Part shown: positions 24,102 through 32,398 of the stretch, piece after piece | Position numbering within the stretch: the first letter of the stretch is position 1 | Layout of the letters: every line of letters starts with the position of its first letter | Source of the DNA: an uncultured Bacteroidales bacterium | Lineage (GTDB): Bacteria > Bacteroidota > Bacteroidia > Bacteroidales > Paludibacteraceae | Direction: 5' to 3' | Assembly (NCBI GenBank): GCA_944321155.1 | Contig: CALUKG010000014.1 | Location: 1-32,442 of the forward strand | Length of the DNA stretch: 32,442 nucleotides | Notes under the pieces: generated by a model | What the model was told of the DNA's origin: nothing | The model's database searches: none | Seen by the model: only the letters and a program-made list of their open reading frames with translations | Position numbers and translations under genes: made by a program

Positions 24102-25336
24102 CGGTTAAAATATATACCCATCATTACCAAACAAACAAAACTTTCTACTATTAACACTGCCACAGCAGTTCCAAGTACGCCATACAATGGAATAGCAATA
24201 CACATAATCACCAAAGCCAATAATGCGGCCCACACATATACATTCCTGAAATAACGTTTCTCCCTGTCATCACCCAAAGCCAACAAGCCCAACTGACCAG
24301 CTATACCACCCAAAGCCATCAACAACGGTAACATACTCATAATCTGAAATAGATTTTCTGAATCTTTATAATCCGCACCTAAAAATAAACATAAATACTC
24401 TGCACCAAACAAGAACACACACCCTACAATCAACATAATAACAGTCATTAATACCAACAGTCCACGAATTAACTTATAAGCCTGAGATTTGTTAGTTATC
24501 GACATATAAGACAAACGTGGAAAAAAAGCCTGAACTATGGGCACCAAAAACAAATAAGCTACGCTTCTAATCAGTTTCTCAACAGCAGTATAACGTCCCA
24601 CATCACTAGCTCCAACAAAATAAGCCAATACAACAACAAACATCATCGTATAAACAGTTGTAGACGCCTGCGACAAAAAAACTGGAAAACTATTTTTCAG
24701 CATCTGTTTTACCTCAATTAGCGTTACCTTTGTAAAACTTTTTACATATTTCTCTCGAATAATAACCAGAAATCCAAGCAATGAGGCAATTATATATACA
24801 ACAGATAGCAAGAGTGCCGCAAGCAGAAAATGACTTGGCCCATGTACTAATACAAATGTCATTGGGAGTATCAATAATTTCGATCCTGCATTAACAATTG
24901 ATATCAAACGGATTTTCCCCAACCCCTGAAACAGCCACACAAAAGAAAATGCATGAGCTATCACCATCCCAGACATAATTAACAAAACATATCTATAAGA
25001 TTCATACGCTGGCACACAAAAGGCCAGAAACAGCAAAAGAATCATACATATCAAAAGCAAAAAGCCTTTTGCATACAATGTTGTCCAAAAGATCTTTGTC
25101 AAAGCCTCTTTATCATTCTTATGTAAAGCAACCTCTTTTGTCGCCGTAAAATTAAATCCGAAATCCACTACTATCATCAAATATTGGCATACCGCCGTTG
25201 CAAAACCGATATAGCCAAATTTCTCTGCGCCCAGCACAACCATTAAGTACGGCCAAACCAGCAAAGGCATCACATAGTTTAGTCCTTGCAGCGCAATAAG
25301 CCATAGCGTATCATGCAGCTCACGCTTATACTTCAT
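24098..25336 (-). CDS. wzx: Polysaccharide repeat-unit flippase (Wzx, MATE/MVF-like)
   Basis: This 412-residue transporter has about 12 transmembrane helices. Its N-terminus is typical of Wzx/RfbX: LWLIALQGLNYVMPLLVWPY, then GAEKFGYIGFATAVCQY and VDFGFNFTATKEVA. It should flip undecaprenyl-diphosphate-linked repeat units to the periplasm. The ATG at 25336 is chosen, although the frame is open to a TTG at 25357. This start lies 11 nt inside the 3' end of the thiamine-binding-protein gene (25326-25336 shared), so the glycan operon appears to be read through from that gene. Repeat units need an initiating sugar-phosphate transferase, which is not in this window. Confidence 0.92.
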   Translation of the reverse strand: MKYKRELHDTLWLIALQGLNYVMPLLVWPYLMVVLGAEKFGYIGFATAVCQYLMIVVDFGFNFTATKEVALHKNDKEALTKIFWTTLYAKGFLLLICMILLLFLAFCVPAYESYRYVLLIMSGMVIAHAFSFVWLFQGLGKIRLISIVNAGSKLLILPMTFVLVHGPSHFLLAALLLSVVYIIASLLGFLVIIREKYVKSFTKVTLIEVKQMLKNSFPVFLSQASTTVYTMMFVVVLAYFVGASDVGRYTAVEKLIRSVAYLFLVPIVQAFFPRLSYMSITNKSQAYKLIRGLLVLMTVIMLIVGCVFLFGAEYLCLFLGADYKDSENLFQIMSMLPLLMALGGIAGQLGLLALGDDREKRYFRNVYVWAALLALVIMCIAIPLYGVLGTAVAVLIVESFVCLVMMGIYFNR

Positions 25337-25631
25337 ATTTGCCCACCTTGCTCTCAATGGTTACATCTTCTTCACACGATGTCTGGATTTTTACATTTGT
25401 AATCACATTGGCTGCACCAGCCTCATAGCACGCTTCCTGTGCCATACGCAAAGCATTAATTACCTCTTCATAGGTTCCTTCTACAACAGTCTCAAAAGGA
25501 CATACCATACATGGCAAACCAGTACTCTTAATGGCTGCTATTGCCGCATCCACAATTGTATAAGGATGAACAGAACTATCTTTAGGTGTAGGCAAAACCT
25601 GAATAGCCGCATTCACTTGTTTTTCTAACAT
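25326..25631 (-). CDS. Thiamine-binding protein, MTH1187/YkoF-like family
   Basis: This 101-residue protein matches the small ferredoxin-fold family (formerly DUF77). It has NAAIQVLPTPKDS at the start, YTIVDAAIAAIKSTGLP, then FETVVEGTYEEVINALRMAQ, and a C-terminal strand NVKIQTS. Family members bind thiamine or related pyrimidines, but their physiological role is uncertain, and no thiamine gene is nearby here. Three cysteines lie in the second half. The ATG at 25631 is preceded by a 79-nt AT-rich stretch without a consensus TAnnTTTG box. It is the first gene before the polysaccharide cassette and overlaps wzx by 11 nt. Confidence 0.85.
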   Translation of the reverse strand: MLEKQVNAAIQVLPTPKDSSVHPYTIVDAAIAAIKSTGLPCMVCPFETVVEGTYEEVINALRMAQEACYEAGAANVITNVKIQTSCEEDVTIESKVGKYEV

Positions 25632-25710
25632 AACCGCTCTTTGTATTATAATCTATAATAAATAATAACGAACACCTTATCAAAAAATTGCTTCTAGAAA
25701 AAGAAAGACA

Positions 25711-25743
25711 CAAAAAAACGAAGGTCTGAAATTCAAACCTTCG
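25711..25743 (-). terminator. Rho-independent terminator of rpsP
   Basis: On the minus strand CGAAGGTTTGA, a 3-nt loop and TCAGACCTTCG form an 11-bp stem with one wobble pair, followed directly by TTTTTTTG. It starts 25 nt after the rpsP stop and insulates it from the genes downstream. Confidence 0.88.
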
Positions 25744-25768
25744 CTCAATACTTTTTTCGCAAAAAAAA

Positions 25769-26320
25769 TTACGCTTCTGCTGGAGCTTCCTCTGATGCAG
25801 AAGCTTCTTCTGCTGGAGCTTCCAATTCTGCTTTTGCAGCGGCAGCCTTAGCTTCCAGCTCGGCAGCTTTCTTCTTGGCCAATTCTTCTGCTTTTGCCTT
25901 GTTTTGTGCTTGTTCCACTTCCAAACGAGCTTTTGCAGCAGCAACTTTTTCTGCAGCTAATTGCTCACGAGTCTTGGTCAAAGCATTTTCTTTTTCAGCT
26001 TTCCATGCAGCAAAGCGTTTTTCTGCTTCTGCTTCACTAAATGCGCCTTTCTTTACACCACCCATCAAATGTTTCATCAACAAAACACCTTCTCTTGAGA
26101 GGATATTACGGGTTGTGTCTGTTGGTTGTGCACCCACGCCTAACCAATACATGGCACGGTCAAAATTCAATTGAACAGTTGCAGGGTTAGTGTTAGGGTT
26201 ATAAGAACCAATACGTTCGATAAATTTGCCATCACGTGGCGCGCGGCTGTCAGCTACAACTATGTGATAATAAGCATAGGATTTGCGGCCATGACGAGCC
26301 AATCTGATTTTTACTGCCAT
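25769..26320 (-). CDS. rpsP: 30S ribosomal protein S16 with long C-terminal tail
   Basis: This 183-residue protein begins with the conserved S16 core (about 1-85): [40 protein letters not shown] and the GAQPTDT segment. The core is followed by a tail of about 100 residues of Ala/Glu/Lys, predicted as a charged helix or coiled coil and ending [10 protein letters not shown]16 is an assembly protein of the small subunit body. The E. coli protein is only about 80 residues long. Long tails occur in Bacteroidetes, but their function is not known to me. It has its own promoter and a strong terminator, so it is probably transcribed alone. Confidence 0.96.
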   Translation of the reverse strand: MAVKIRLARHGRKSYAYYHIVVADSRAPRDGKFIERIGSYNPNTNPATVQLNFDRAMYWLGVGAQPTDTTRNILSREGVLLMKHLMGGVKKGAFSEAEAEKRFAAWKAEKENALTKTREQLAAEKVAAAKARLEVEQAQNKAKAEELAKKKAAELEAKAAAAKAELEAPAEEASASEEAPAEA

Positions 26321-26353
26321 TTTGTAAAATATTTAAATTAGTACTATCGAAAT

Positions 26354-26406
26354 GCTCTTACTCGAAGAGCGGGTGCAAAGGTAGCAATTTCTATTCAATC
26401 CGCAAA
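26354..26406 (-). promoter_or_regulatory. rpsP promoter and leader hairpin
   Basis: On the minus strand TTTG (26406-26403), 19 nt, TACCTTTG (26383-26376) is a consensus promoter placed inside the 3' end of the DUF1294 gene. Downstream, in the expected 5' leader, GCTCTT (26370-26365) and AAGAGC (26359-26354) form a 6-bp hairpin with a 5-nt loop. This could be a regulatory leader, which is not shown. Confidence 0.6.
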
Positions 26407-26709
26407 ATGCAACCACGCATCCAAAACATTTATTTTACACCACTTTAGACACATGACCAACATAATCATCCATAGCAACCAAAGCAGCCAACTGACCACA
26501 TAATATGCCGGTTTGCTACATTTATGCCTTATCACATACATCAAAGGCATCATTAAGAATGCCCCTCCCATCATTTCACACATATGCAACGTTCGCTCCG
26601 GCACACGCTTTCTACCTTTAATTGACAACAATTTGTCAACAGAGAACAATATTCCTCCGACAAGATTGATGGCTGTCAGATAGCCTATCGCCAATATCTC
26701 TAATCCCAT
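26395..26709 (-). CDS. DUF1294 small membrane protein
   Basis: This 104-residue protein has about three transmembrane segments (roughly 5-23, 46-60 and 70-91). The family signature around residues 24-61 reads [19 protein letters not shown], followed by GGAFLMM, then RHK. The function of DUF1294 proteins is unknown. The start overlaps the trmD stop by 10 nt, and the gene ends within the rpsP promoter region. It is therefore probably the last gene of the hemD-rnpA-yidD-trmD transcript. Confidence 0.85.
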   Translation of the reverse strand: MGLEILAIGYLTAINLVGGILFSVDKLLSIKGRKRVPERTLHMCEMMGGAFLMMPLMYVIRHKCSKPAYYVVSWLLWLLWMIMLVMCLKWCKINVLDAWLHFAD

Positions 26710-27383
26710 TCATCCAGCAAATGAGGGCGCAACATACGGGTTCGCTCCAAAGCCTGTTCATGCTCCCAAGCTTCAATCTTAGCCTGATGCCCAGACAACA
26801 ATATGTCTGGCACTTTCCAACCTTTATATTCAACAGGACGCGTATAGACCGGGGGTGCAAGTAAATTGTCTTGAAATGAATCAGACAAAGCCGACATTTC
26901 GTCTCCAATAGCCCCCGGCAACAAACGCACGATAGCATCTGTCATGATAGCAGCAGGCAATTCTCCACCAGTCAACACATAATCCCCTATGGTTATCTCT
27001 CGTGTAATCAGATGCTCTCTCACCCTATGGTCCACTCCTTTATAATGTCCACACAATATGATAAGATTTTCTGCTAAAGAATAATTATTAGCCATTTTCT
27101 GCGTAAATGGCTCACCATCTGGCGAGGTATAAATTACCTCGTCATAATTTCGTTCGCGTTTCAATGCAGTGATTGCCCTATCAATAGGTTCAATTTGCAA
27201 TACCATACCAGCACCAAATCCAAAAGAGTAATCATCAACCCTTCTGTGTTTGTCTTCACTATAATCCCGCAGATTATGCACTACGACTTCAACCAAGCCC
27301 TTGTCACGGGCACGTTTTACTATCGAATGATTCAACGGACTCTCCAACAACTCAGGAACTGCAGTAATAATATCTATTCGCAT
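26700..27383 (-). CDS. trmD: tRNA (guanine-N1-)-methyltransferase TrmD
   Basis: This 227-residue SPOUT enzyme methylates G37 of tRNAs using S-adenosylmethionine, which prevents +1 frameshifting. The N-terminus is [19 protein letters not shown], then [15 protein letters not shown] and GFGAGMVL. The trefoil-knot SAM site is [10 protein letters not shown] (111-120) and [12 protein letters not shown] (133-144), and LLPGAIGD completes the knot. The late [12 protein letters not shown] motif is present. It lies 34 nt downstream of yidD, and its stop overlaps DUF1294. In many bacteria trmD sits close to rpsP, as it does here. Confidence 0.97.
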   Translation of the reverse strand: MRIDIITAVPELLESPLNHSIVKRARDKGLVEVVVHNLRDYSEDKHRRVDDYSFGFGAGMVLQIEPIDRAITALKRERNYDEVIYTSPDGEPFTQKMANNYSLAENLIILCGHYKGVDHRVREHLITREITIGDYVLTGGELPAAIMTDAIVRLLPGAIGDEMSALSDSFQDNLLAPPVYTRPVEYKGWKVPDILLSGHQAKIEAWEHEQALERTRMLRPHLLDEWD

Positions 27384-27417
27384 ACTTTTCTATAAATTAC
27401 ATTTCAATCGGAGGAAC

Positions 27418-27648
27418 TCAAGGAACAGGGTCATAGCCACTTCCACCCCATGGATGGCACCGCAGAATACGCTTTATGCCCAGCCATCCTCCTTTCAGCA
27501 CCCCATACTTCATAACCGCCTCCACCATATAGGCAGAACAAGTCGGTGTATAACGGCATGTGGGAGGAAACAATGGTGAAATACACCAACGATAAAAATA
27601 TACCGGCAACAGCACCACTCGACGGATAGCTATTTGAATTCGGTTCAT
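27418..27648 (-). CDS. yidD: Membrane protein insertion efficiency factor YidD
   Basis: This 76-residue peripheral membrane protein matches YidD closely: [20 protein letters not shown] (20-39), then [20 protein letters not shown]. Members assist YidC-dependent insertion of inner-membrane proteins. The amphipathic N-terminal helix is positively charged. The ATG overlaps the rnpA stop as ATGA (27645-27648), the classic rnpA-yidD coupling, although the usual rpmH partner is not here. Confidence 0.95.
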   Translation of the reverse strand: MNRIQIAIRRVVLLPVYFYRWCISPLFPPTCRYTPTCSAYMVEAVMKYGVLKGGWLGIKRILRCHPWGGSGYDPVP

Positions 27649-28031
27649 GCTTGTTCTCGAACTTCCATTATCTGTTTACACAATTTTCGCATGGATTTTA
27701 TCATAGCCTTCTCAATAACAGCATAAGGCAACTCTTCACGGGCAATATAAGAGTAGCAGATACGAGCCTTTACATCTTCCGGCAAATCATTTAGTTGTTT
27801 TTGATGCAACCTATAAGCCTCACGCATACGACGTTTCAAGGTATTACGCCATACGGCCCGCTTGAACAAGCGTTTGGCCACAGAAAACATCACCCGATTA
27901 TTTTCATCCCCACTGCACATATAGACGACACGAAGCGGATAACACACAAAAGAGTTACCATTAGCAAACAACTCTTTCACCGCATTCTCACCTTTCAAAC
28001 GTTTCGATTTGCTTAAACCCAATTCAGACAT
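27645..28031 (-). CDS. rnpA: Ribonuclease P protein component
   Basis: This 128-residue basic protein helps the RNase P RNA cleave tRNA precursors. It has [20 protein letters not shown] at the start, then [20 protein letters not shown] with the conserved RN of the RNR motif region, and RRMREAYRL. Length and charge fit the family. It lies between hemD (93 nt upstream) and yidD (4-nt overlap). The 93-nt gap shows no promoter that I can support. Confidence 0.95.
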   Translation of the reverse strand: MSELGLSKSKRLKGENAVKELFANGNSFVCYPLRVVYMCSGDENNRVMFSVAKRLFKRAVWRNTLKRRMREAYRLHQKQLNDLPEDVKARICYSYIAREELPYAVIEKAMIKSMRKLCKQIMEVREQA

Positions 28032-28124
28032 AGGCCATTTAAATCCAAAAAAGCAACCCCAAAAGTAAGGAAAAAATCCGAACTCCCGAGATTGCTCACA
28101 AATCCTTCAATTACAGAAACTCTA

Positions 28125-28883
28125 TTATTTCCGCACTCTTTTATGATTCTCTTTCAAATAAGCATCAATAGCCATTGTCATGGATGGATATTCAGGGGAA
28201 GGCACTTCAATATCCAAACGCAATCCCGCATCTTTGGCTGCTCGCGCTGTTGTTGCACCCAAACAACCAATAACAGTCTCGCCCTGCTCAAAATTAGGAA
28301 AGTTTTTCATCAAGGCCGCAATTCCTGCCGGACTGAAAAACACCAACATATCATAATCAAAAGGCTCTGACTCGCTAAAATCGTTGCTTACAGTCTTATA
28401 CATTACAGCTTTATCAATCTGTATTTTTTTCGCGCGGAACATCTCCATCAAATCATCATTATGAACATCCGAAACGACAATCAGATATTTTTCATCCAAA
28501 TGTTTTGTCATTGTCGGTATCAAATCCGGCATCTTACCCGTCGGGCCAAAAAATACTTTACGCTTTCTATACTGAATATATTTTTGTAGATAAAGTGCAA
28601 CCGATTCAGATACACAGAAATATTTCATCGTCTCAGGAACCGTGATACGCAACTCTTCACACAAACGGAAAAAATGGTCAATACCATGTCGCGCATTAAA
28701 AACAATGGCTGTATGGTCTAAAATTGACACCTTTTGTTTACGGAATTCTTTTGAATCCATCGGTTCAACCTTAATAAACGGCCGGAAATCTATCTTGACA
28801 TTATATTTCGCCATAATATCATAATAGGGAGATTTCTCCGACGTAGGTTTGGGCTGAGACACCAAAATTTTCTTGACTTTCAA
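28125..28883 (-). CDS. hemD: Uroporphyrinogen-III synthase (HemD)
   Basis: This enzyme of about 252 residues cyclises hydroxymethylbilane to uroporphyrinogen III in the heme/corrinoid pathway. It matches the Bacteroidetes form: KKILVSQPKPTSEKSPYYD, then KIDFRPFIKV, KVSILDHTAIVFNARHGIDH, and the second Rossmann-like domain with FDYDMLVFFSPAGIAAL. No in-frame ATG exists near the N-terminus. I chose TTG at 28881-28883, giving (M)KVKKILVSQ, which fits the homologues I recall (MKIKK). The frame extends to another TTG at 28916, which would overlap DUF4271 by 14 nt. A consensus promoter lies upstream within DUF4271. Confidence 0.9.
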   Translation of the reverse strand: MKVKKILVSQPKPTSEKSPYYDIMAKYNVKIDFRPFIKVEPMDSKEFRKQKVSILDHTAIVFNARHGIDHFFRLCEELRITVPETMKYFCVSESVALYLQKYIQYRKRKVFFGPTGKMPDLIPTMTKHLDEKYLIVVSDVHNDDLMEMFRAKKIQIDKAVMYKTVSNDFSESEPFDYDMLVFFSPAGIAALMKNFPNFEQGETVIGCLGATTARAAKDAGLRLDIEVPSPEYPSMTMAIDAYLKENHKRVRK

Positions 28884-28902
28884 AACCTTATATTTTTTAT
28901 TG

Positions 28903-29571
28903 TTAGACAGATACAACTATTTTTTCCAATAAAAAAAACAGTCCCCAAAATGGTATAATTTCGAGGGTGCAAAGGTACAGCAATATATAAAAACTCGCAA
29001 CCATTTTATGGAAAAAAAGTTGAAAAATATCTACCAGCAACAAGATTACAACTGCAAATAGTAACAAACCCAGCAATATCAGGGGATAGATAGCATATGT
29101 ATCAGGCAATAAAATATTGGCAAGACAAAGAGGGAGACCCATCATAGATACAAACAACAGCAACTGCCAATAAGTACGCAAATATGTAACAAAAATCTGC
29201 ATCCCGAAAAAAACATAGCCCAGCAAAAGCAGCATCAGATATTTTACCGCGAAAAACAGACTCACACAACACAACAATTTCAAATAGGTCAAATAAGAGA
29301 AAGTATTATCCAAACCATACAACAACAAATAGCTACACAAGCTCCACGTGCATACCACAAAAATCAACTGACTCACTACGGCACGTATATCCACACGGCT
29401 CTGGTCATCAAACAAGTTGCTTCTATCATCCTCTTTCCCCAAACGAAACAGCACATCTATGCTATAAGGCTGCACCATAAATGAAAAAGACAATAGCAGA
29501 AAAAGGAATGCCAGCAATATTGGGAGCCAACTTTCCGTAAGCGGTGATGATGACAAAACAATCTCTTCCAT
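28903..29571 (-). CDS. DUF4271 membrane protein
   Basis: This 222-residue integral membrane protein has about six hydrophobic helices. It is recognised as DUF4271 mainly by its position just before hemD, as is usual in Bacteroidales, and by its topology. PFWGLFFLLEK near the end fits the family. Function is unknown. It starts 17 nt after the LOG-family gene, probably in one transcript, while its own 3' end contains the hemD promoter. Confidence 0.72.
   Translation of the reverse strand: MEEIVLSSSPLTESWLPILLAFLFLLLSFSFMVQPYSIDVLFRLGKEDDRSNLFDDQSRVDIRAVVSQLIFVVCTWSLCSYLLLYGLDNTFSYLTYLKLLCCVSLFFAVKYLMLLLLGYVFFGMQIFVTYLRTYWQLLLFVSMMGLPLCLANILLPDTYAIYPLILLGLLLFAVVILLLVDIFQLFFHKMVASFYILLYLCTLEIIPFWGLFFLLEKIVVSV
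28970..29000 (-). promoter_or_regulatory. Promoter of hemD-rnpA-yidD-trmD
   Basis: On the minus strand TTG (29000-28998), 20 nt, TACCTTTG (28977-28970) matches the consensus. It is internal to DUF4271, about 87 nt before the proposed hemD TTG start. Confidence 0.6.
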
Positions 29572-29588
29572 TCCAATTCTGTTTTGAC

Positions 29589-30182
29589 CTAGATGGCGGC
29601 TATTTTCCGCACGGAACTATCCCATGCCGGCATTTCCACTAACGCATCCGCCAGTCCACTTGTTTCCGTACAAACCTTCCACATATTTTTATGCACCTCT
29701 CTCATAAAATGGTCATCTACCATCTGACTTAACCATGCAAGCAGTTCATTATAACAACCAGCCACATTCATAATTACAATAGGTTTTGTTATCAAACCTA
29801 ACTGTTTCCATGTAAGTGTTTCCAACAATTCCTCGGCAGTACCAATACCACCAGGAAAAGCAACAACTGCATCCGACATATCACACATCATTTGCTTACG
29901 CTCATGCATAGTGTTTGTAATAAGCAACTGACTCAGACCTTCATGATGCCATCCCGCCTCTACCATAAAACGTGGTATCACCCCCGTTACCTTTCCTCCT
30001 GCAGCCAACACACTATCTGCCAAAGCGCCCATCAGCCCAACATTTCCTGCCCCATAAATCAACTCAATGCCATGCTGTGCCAGCCAAGCACCCAAACGTT
30101 TCACTTCTACAAACAATTGGGTATTAACCTGCGAACTTGATCCACAAAACACGCAAATACGCCTGATATTCTTTATCTCCAT
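29589..30182 (-). CDS. LOG-family nucleotide 5'-monophosphate phosphoribohydrolase
   Basis: This 197-residue Rossmann-fold enzyme has VFCGSSSQVN at the start, then YGAGNVGLMGALADSVL, MHERK (92-96) and PGGIGTAEE (110-118). These are the LOG (lonely guy, TIGR00730) motifs. Members hydrolyse cytokinin ribotides or AMP-like nucleotides to base and ribose 5-phosphate. In gut bacteria the physiological substrate is uncertain. It has its own TTG-N20-TATCTTTG promoter and leads a short operon with DUF4271 17 nt downstream. Confidence 0.92.
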   Translation of the reverse strand: MEIKNIRRICVFCGSSSQVNTQLFVEVKRLGAWLAQHGIELIYGAGNVGLMGALADSVLAAGGKVTGVIPRFMVEAGWHHEGLSQLLITNTMHERKQMMCDMSDAVVAFPGGIGTAEELLETLTWKQLGLITKPIVIMNVAGCYNELLAWLSQMVDDHFMREVHKNMWKVCTETSGLADALVEMPAWDSSVRKIAAI

Positions 30183-30204
30183 ACTTTCTACCTATTATGC
30201 TGTG

Positions 30205-30235
30205 CAAAGATAATACAATTACGGCAAAGCATCAA
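30205..30235 (-). promoter_or_regulatory. Promoter of the LOG-family gene
   Basis: On the minus strand TTG (30235-30233), 20 nt, TATCTTTG (30212-30205) matches the consensus. The box ends 22 nt before the ATG. Confidence 0.7.
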
Positions 30236-30263
30236 TCATAATGCAGGGATTAGATAAACAATA

Positions 30264-30300
30264 AAAAAAGAGTCCAGTATATTACACCAGACTCTTTTTT
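30264..30300 (-). terminator. Rho-independent terminator of the decarboxylase operon
   Basis: AAAAAAGAGTC (30264-30274) and GACTCTTTTTT (30290-30300) form a perfect 11-bp stem with a 15-nt loop and T-runs on both strands. It starts 20 nt past the beta-subunit stop on the minus strand. Confidence 0.85.
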
Positions 30301-30320
30301 GACTAATAATAATTTATATT

Positions 30321-31658
30321 TTATCCTAGCATACTCATCAAGATACCAGCAGCTACAGCAGAACCGATCACACCTGCTACGTTTGGACCCATAGCATGCA
30401 TCAACAGGAAGTTACCTGGATCTGCTTCCTGGCCAACGGTTTGGGATACACGCGCTGCCATTGGAACAGCAGATACACCTGCAGAACCGATAAGCGGATT
30501 GATTTTTTCTTTTGAGAAGACGTTCATCAATTTAGCCAACAAAACGCCGCCCGCCGTTCCTAAACCGAAGGCCAAGATACCTATACACAGAATAGCAAGT
30601 GTCTTGAGGTTCAGGAAGGCGTCTGCCGTTGCAGTTGCACCAACTGATATACCCAACATTATAGTTGTGATATTCATCAACTCATTTTGAACTGTCTTGC
30701 TCAAACGTTCTACTACACCACATTCACGCATTAAGTTACCCAACATCAAGCAACCAATCAGAGGAGCTGCAGATGGCAACATCAGCGAAACAATCATGGT
30801 AACCAAAATTGGGAAAATCACTTTTTCCTTTTTTGATACAGAACGCAATTGTTTCATACGTATTTCACGTTCAGCCTTAGTTGTAAGAGCACGCATAATT
30901 GGCGGCTGAATTACTGGAACCAATGCCATATAAGAATATGCCGCTACAGCAATCGGACCAAGCAAATCTGGAGCCAATCGAGTTGTAAGGAAGATGGCAG
31001 TAGGGCCATCAGCACCACCTATAATACCGATTGAAGCTGCTTCGTTTGGCATGAATCCCAAAGCAATGGCCCCAAGATAGGTAGCAAAAATGCCCAACTG
31101 AGCTGCTGCACCAAGCAACAAACTTTTCGGATTAGCCAACAGAGGACCGAAGTCAGTCATCGCACCTACACCGATAAAGATAATACACGGATAAATGCCC
31201 AATTTAACACCGAGATACAAGTAGTCAATCAAACCAGCCCCTTTGGCAAACTCTTCCCAATGAACATGTCCACCCGCAAACAATTCAGGTGTATAAAGAC
31301 CAGCTCCAGGAAGGTTGGTCAATAACATACCAAATGCAATAGGCAATAACAACAATGGCTCGAACTGCTTCACAATAGCAAGGTAAAACAATACGCACGC
31401 TATTACTAACATGACGAGAATTCGCCAGTTTTCTGCAATCAGAGCAAATCCCGTACTGTTTACAAAGTCTGTAAGACTCTCGGAAATGTTCAATTGAGGC
31501 TCAATATATTCATCTGATTCTACACCATTACATGCATTGGCGCAAGCAGTCTGCTCTGTCTGTACTTCTGCGGTTGAATCTTCCGCCCATACAGTTCCTG
31601 CCATCAATGCACTAGCAGCAAAGGTGAGAACGAAACATAATAATCGTAGTGCTTTCAT
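30321..31658 (-). CDS. oadB: Na+-translocating decarboxylase beta subunit (OadB/MmdB family)
   Basis: This 445-residue inner-membrane protein decarboxylates carboxybiotin and pumps sodium ions out. Conserved family segments are [10 protein letters not shown] (214-223, carrying the essential Asp), [12 protein letters not shown] (about 166-177) and [17 protein letters not shown] (387-403). At least nine transmembrane helices are seen. The N-terminus is unusual: a signal-peptide-like segment (1-25, ending VWA) leads into an acidic stretch of about 50 residues with Cys39 and Cys43 before the first core helix. The partner carboxyltransferase is outside the window. In Bacteroidales these genes usually form methylmalonyl-CoA decarboxylase, so oxaloacetate as substrate is less likely. 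It starts 11 nt after the biotin carrier gene, behind AAAGGG. Confidence 0.93.
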   Translation of the reverse strand: MKALRLLCFVLTFAASALMAGTVWAEDSTAEVQTEQTACANACNGVESDEYIEPQLNISESLTDFVNSTGFALIAENWRILVMLVIACVLFYLAIVKQFEPLLLLPIAFGMLLTNLPGAGLYTPELFAGGHVHWEEFAKGAGLIDYLYLGVKLGIYPCIIFIGVGAMTDFGPLLANPKSLLLGAAAQLGIFATYLGAIALGFMPNEAASIGIIGGADGPTAIFLTTRLAPDLLGPIAVAAYSYMALVPVIQPPIMRALTTKAEREIRMKQLRSVSKKEKVIFPILVTMIVSLMLPSAAPLIGCLMLGNLMRECGVVERLSKTVQNELMNITTIMLGISVGATATADAFLNLKTLAILCIGILAFGLGTAGGVLLAKLMNVFSKEKINPLIGSAGVSAVPMAARVSQTVGQEADPGNFLLMHAMGPNVAGVIGSAVAAGILMSMLG

Positions 31659-31669
31659 TTTTTACCCTT

Positions 31670-32398
31670 TTATTCAATATCTACCAATACATCATCTTGC
31701 ATTACATTCTTGCCCACTTCAACATGAACAGCTTTAATGGTGCAATCGCGTTCAGCCATAATGCTGTTTTCCATCTTCATAGATTCCATGGTCAACAGCA
31801 CATCACCACGTTTAACAGCCTGGCCTGGTGTTACCAAGACTTTCATAATGCTTCCAGGAAGCGGAGCCTTGATACTTTCTGCCGATGCCTTTGGTGCTGG
31901 TTTTGCTACCGGTTGGGCAACAGGTTGCGAAACCGGAGCTGCTGCGGGTTGAGCAACAGTCTGAACCGATTCACTACCTTCTATCTCAATAAGCAAATCA
32001 TCCTGCATTACAGATTTACCTACGCTTACATGAATAGCTTTAACTACACCATCATATTCTGTCATAATGTTATTTTCCATCTTCATGGATTCCATCGTCA
32101 TAAGCACATCTCCACGTTTTACTTTCTGACCAACCTCAACAAGCACCTTCATGATGCTTCCTGGAAGAGGAGACTTAATACTTATTGCCTTTGTCGCTGT
32201 GGTTAGAGCACTTGCAACTGTTGGTGTTGCCACTTTACCGGCCTGCTTACGCAATGGCACATTGATTGTTTTCTTTTCACGTGCAATTTCAACAGTGAAA
32301 GGTGTGCCGTTAACTTCTATTTCGGCAACGTCTTGGTCTACGTCGTTAACGACTACATCGTATTTGCTACCATTAATGGTAAATTGGTATTTTTTCAT
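31670..32398 (-). CDS. Biotin carrier protein with two tandem biotinyl domains
   Basis: This 242-residue cytosolic protein carries CO2 from the carboxyltransferase to the membrane beta subunit. An N-terminal Bacteroidetes-type region (1-72, KYQFTINGSKYDVVV) precedes biotinyl domain 1 (73-140). A Pro/Ala/Gln/Val-rich linker (141-174) and biotinyl domain 2 (175-242) follow. Both domains have TMESMKMEN with biotin-acceptor lysines Lys106 and Lys208, and about 51 of 68 residues are identical between them. Residues 1-140 alone equal a normal single-domain carrier, so the second domain looks like a C-terminal duplication. The motif has Ser where Ala is usual (EAMKM). The gene precedes oadB by 11 nt, and its promoter lies outside the window. 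Confidence 0.94.
   Translation of the reverse strand: MKKYQFTINGSKYDVVVNDVDQDVAEIEVNGTPFTVEIAREKKTINVPLRKQAGKVATPTVASALTTATKAISIKSPLPGSIMKVLVEVGQKVKRGDVLMTMESMKMENNIMTEYDGVVKAIHVSVGKSVMQDDLLIEIEGSESVQTVAQPAAAPVSQPVAQPVAKPAPKASAESIKAPLPGSIMKVLVTPGQAVKRGDVLLTMESMKMENSIMAERDCTIKAVHVEVGKNVMQDDVLVDIE

Noticed and set aside
25582-25944. 120-codon Lys/Gln-rich ORF
   Set aside because: It is a frame-shifted shadow of the repetitive rpsP tail that reads through the terminator.
31670-32194. Tandem direct repeat as a mobile element or CRISPR-like array
   Set aside because: The repeat is explained by the two homologous biotinyl domains in one reading frame. Unit length, divergence and coding constraint do not fit an array.
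31649-32206. 185-codon plus-strand ORF with internal repeats
   Set aside because: Its repeats only mirror the duplicated biotinyl domains on the opposite strand.
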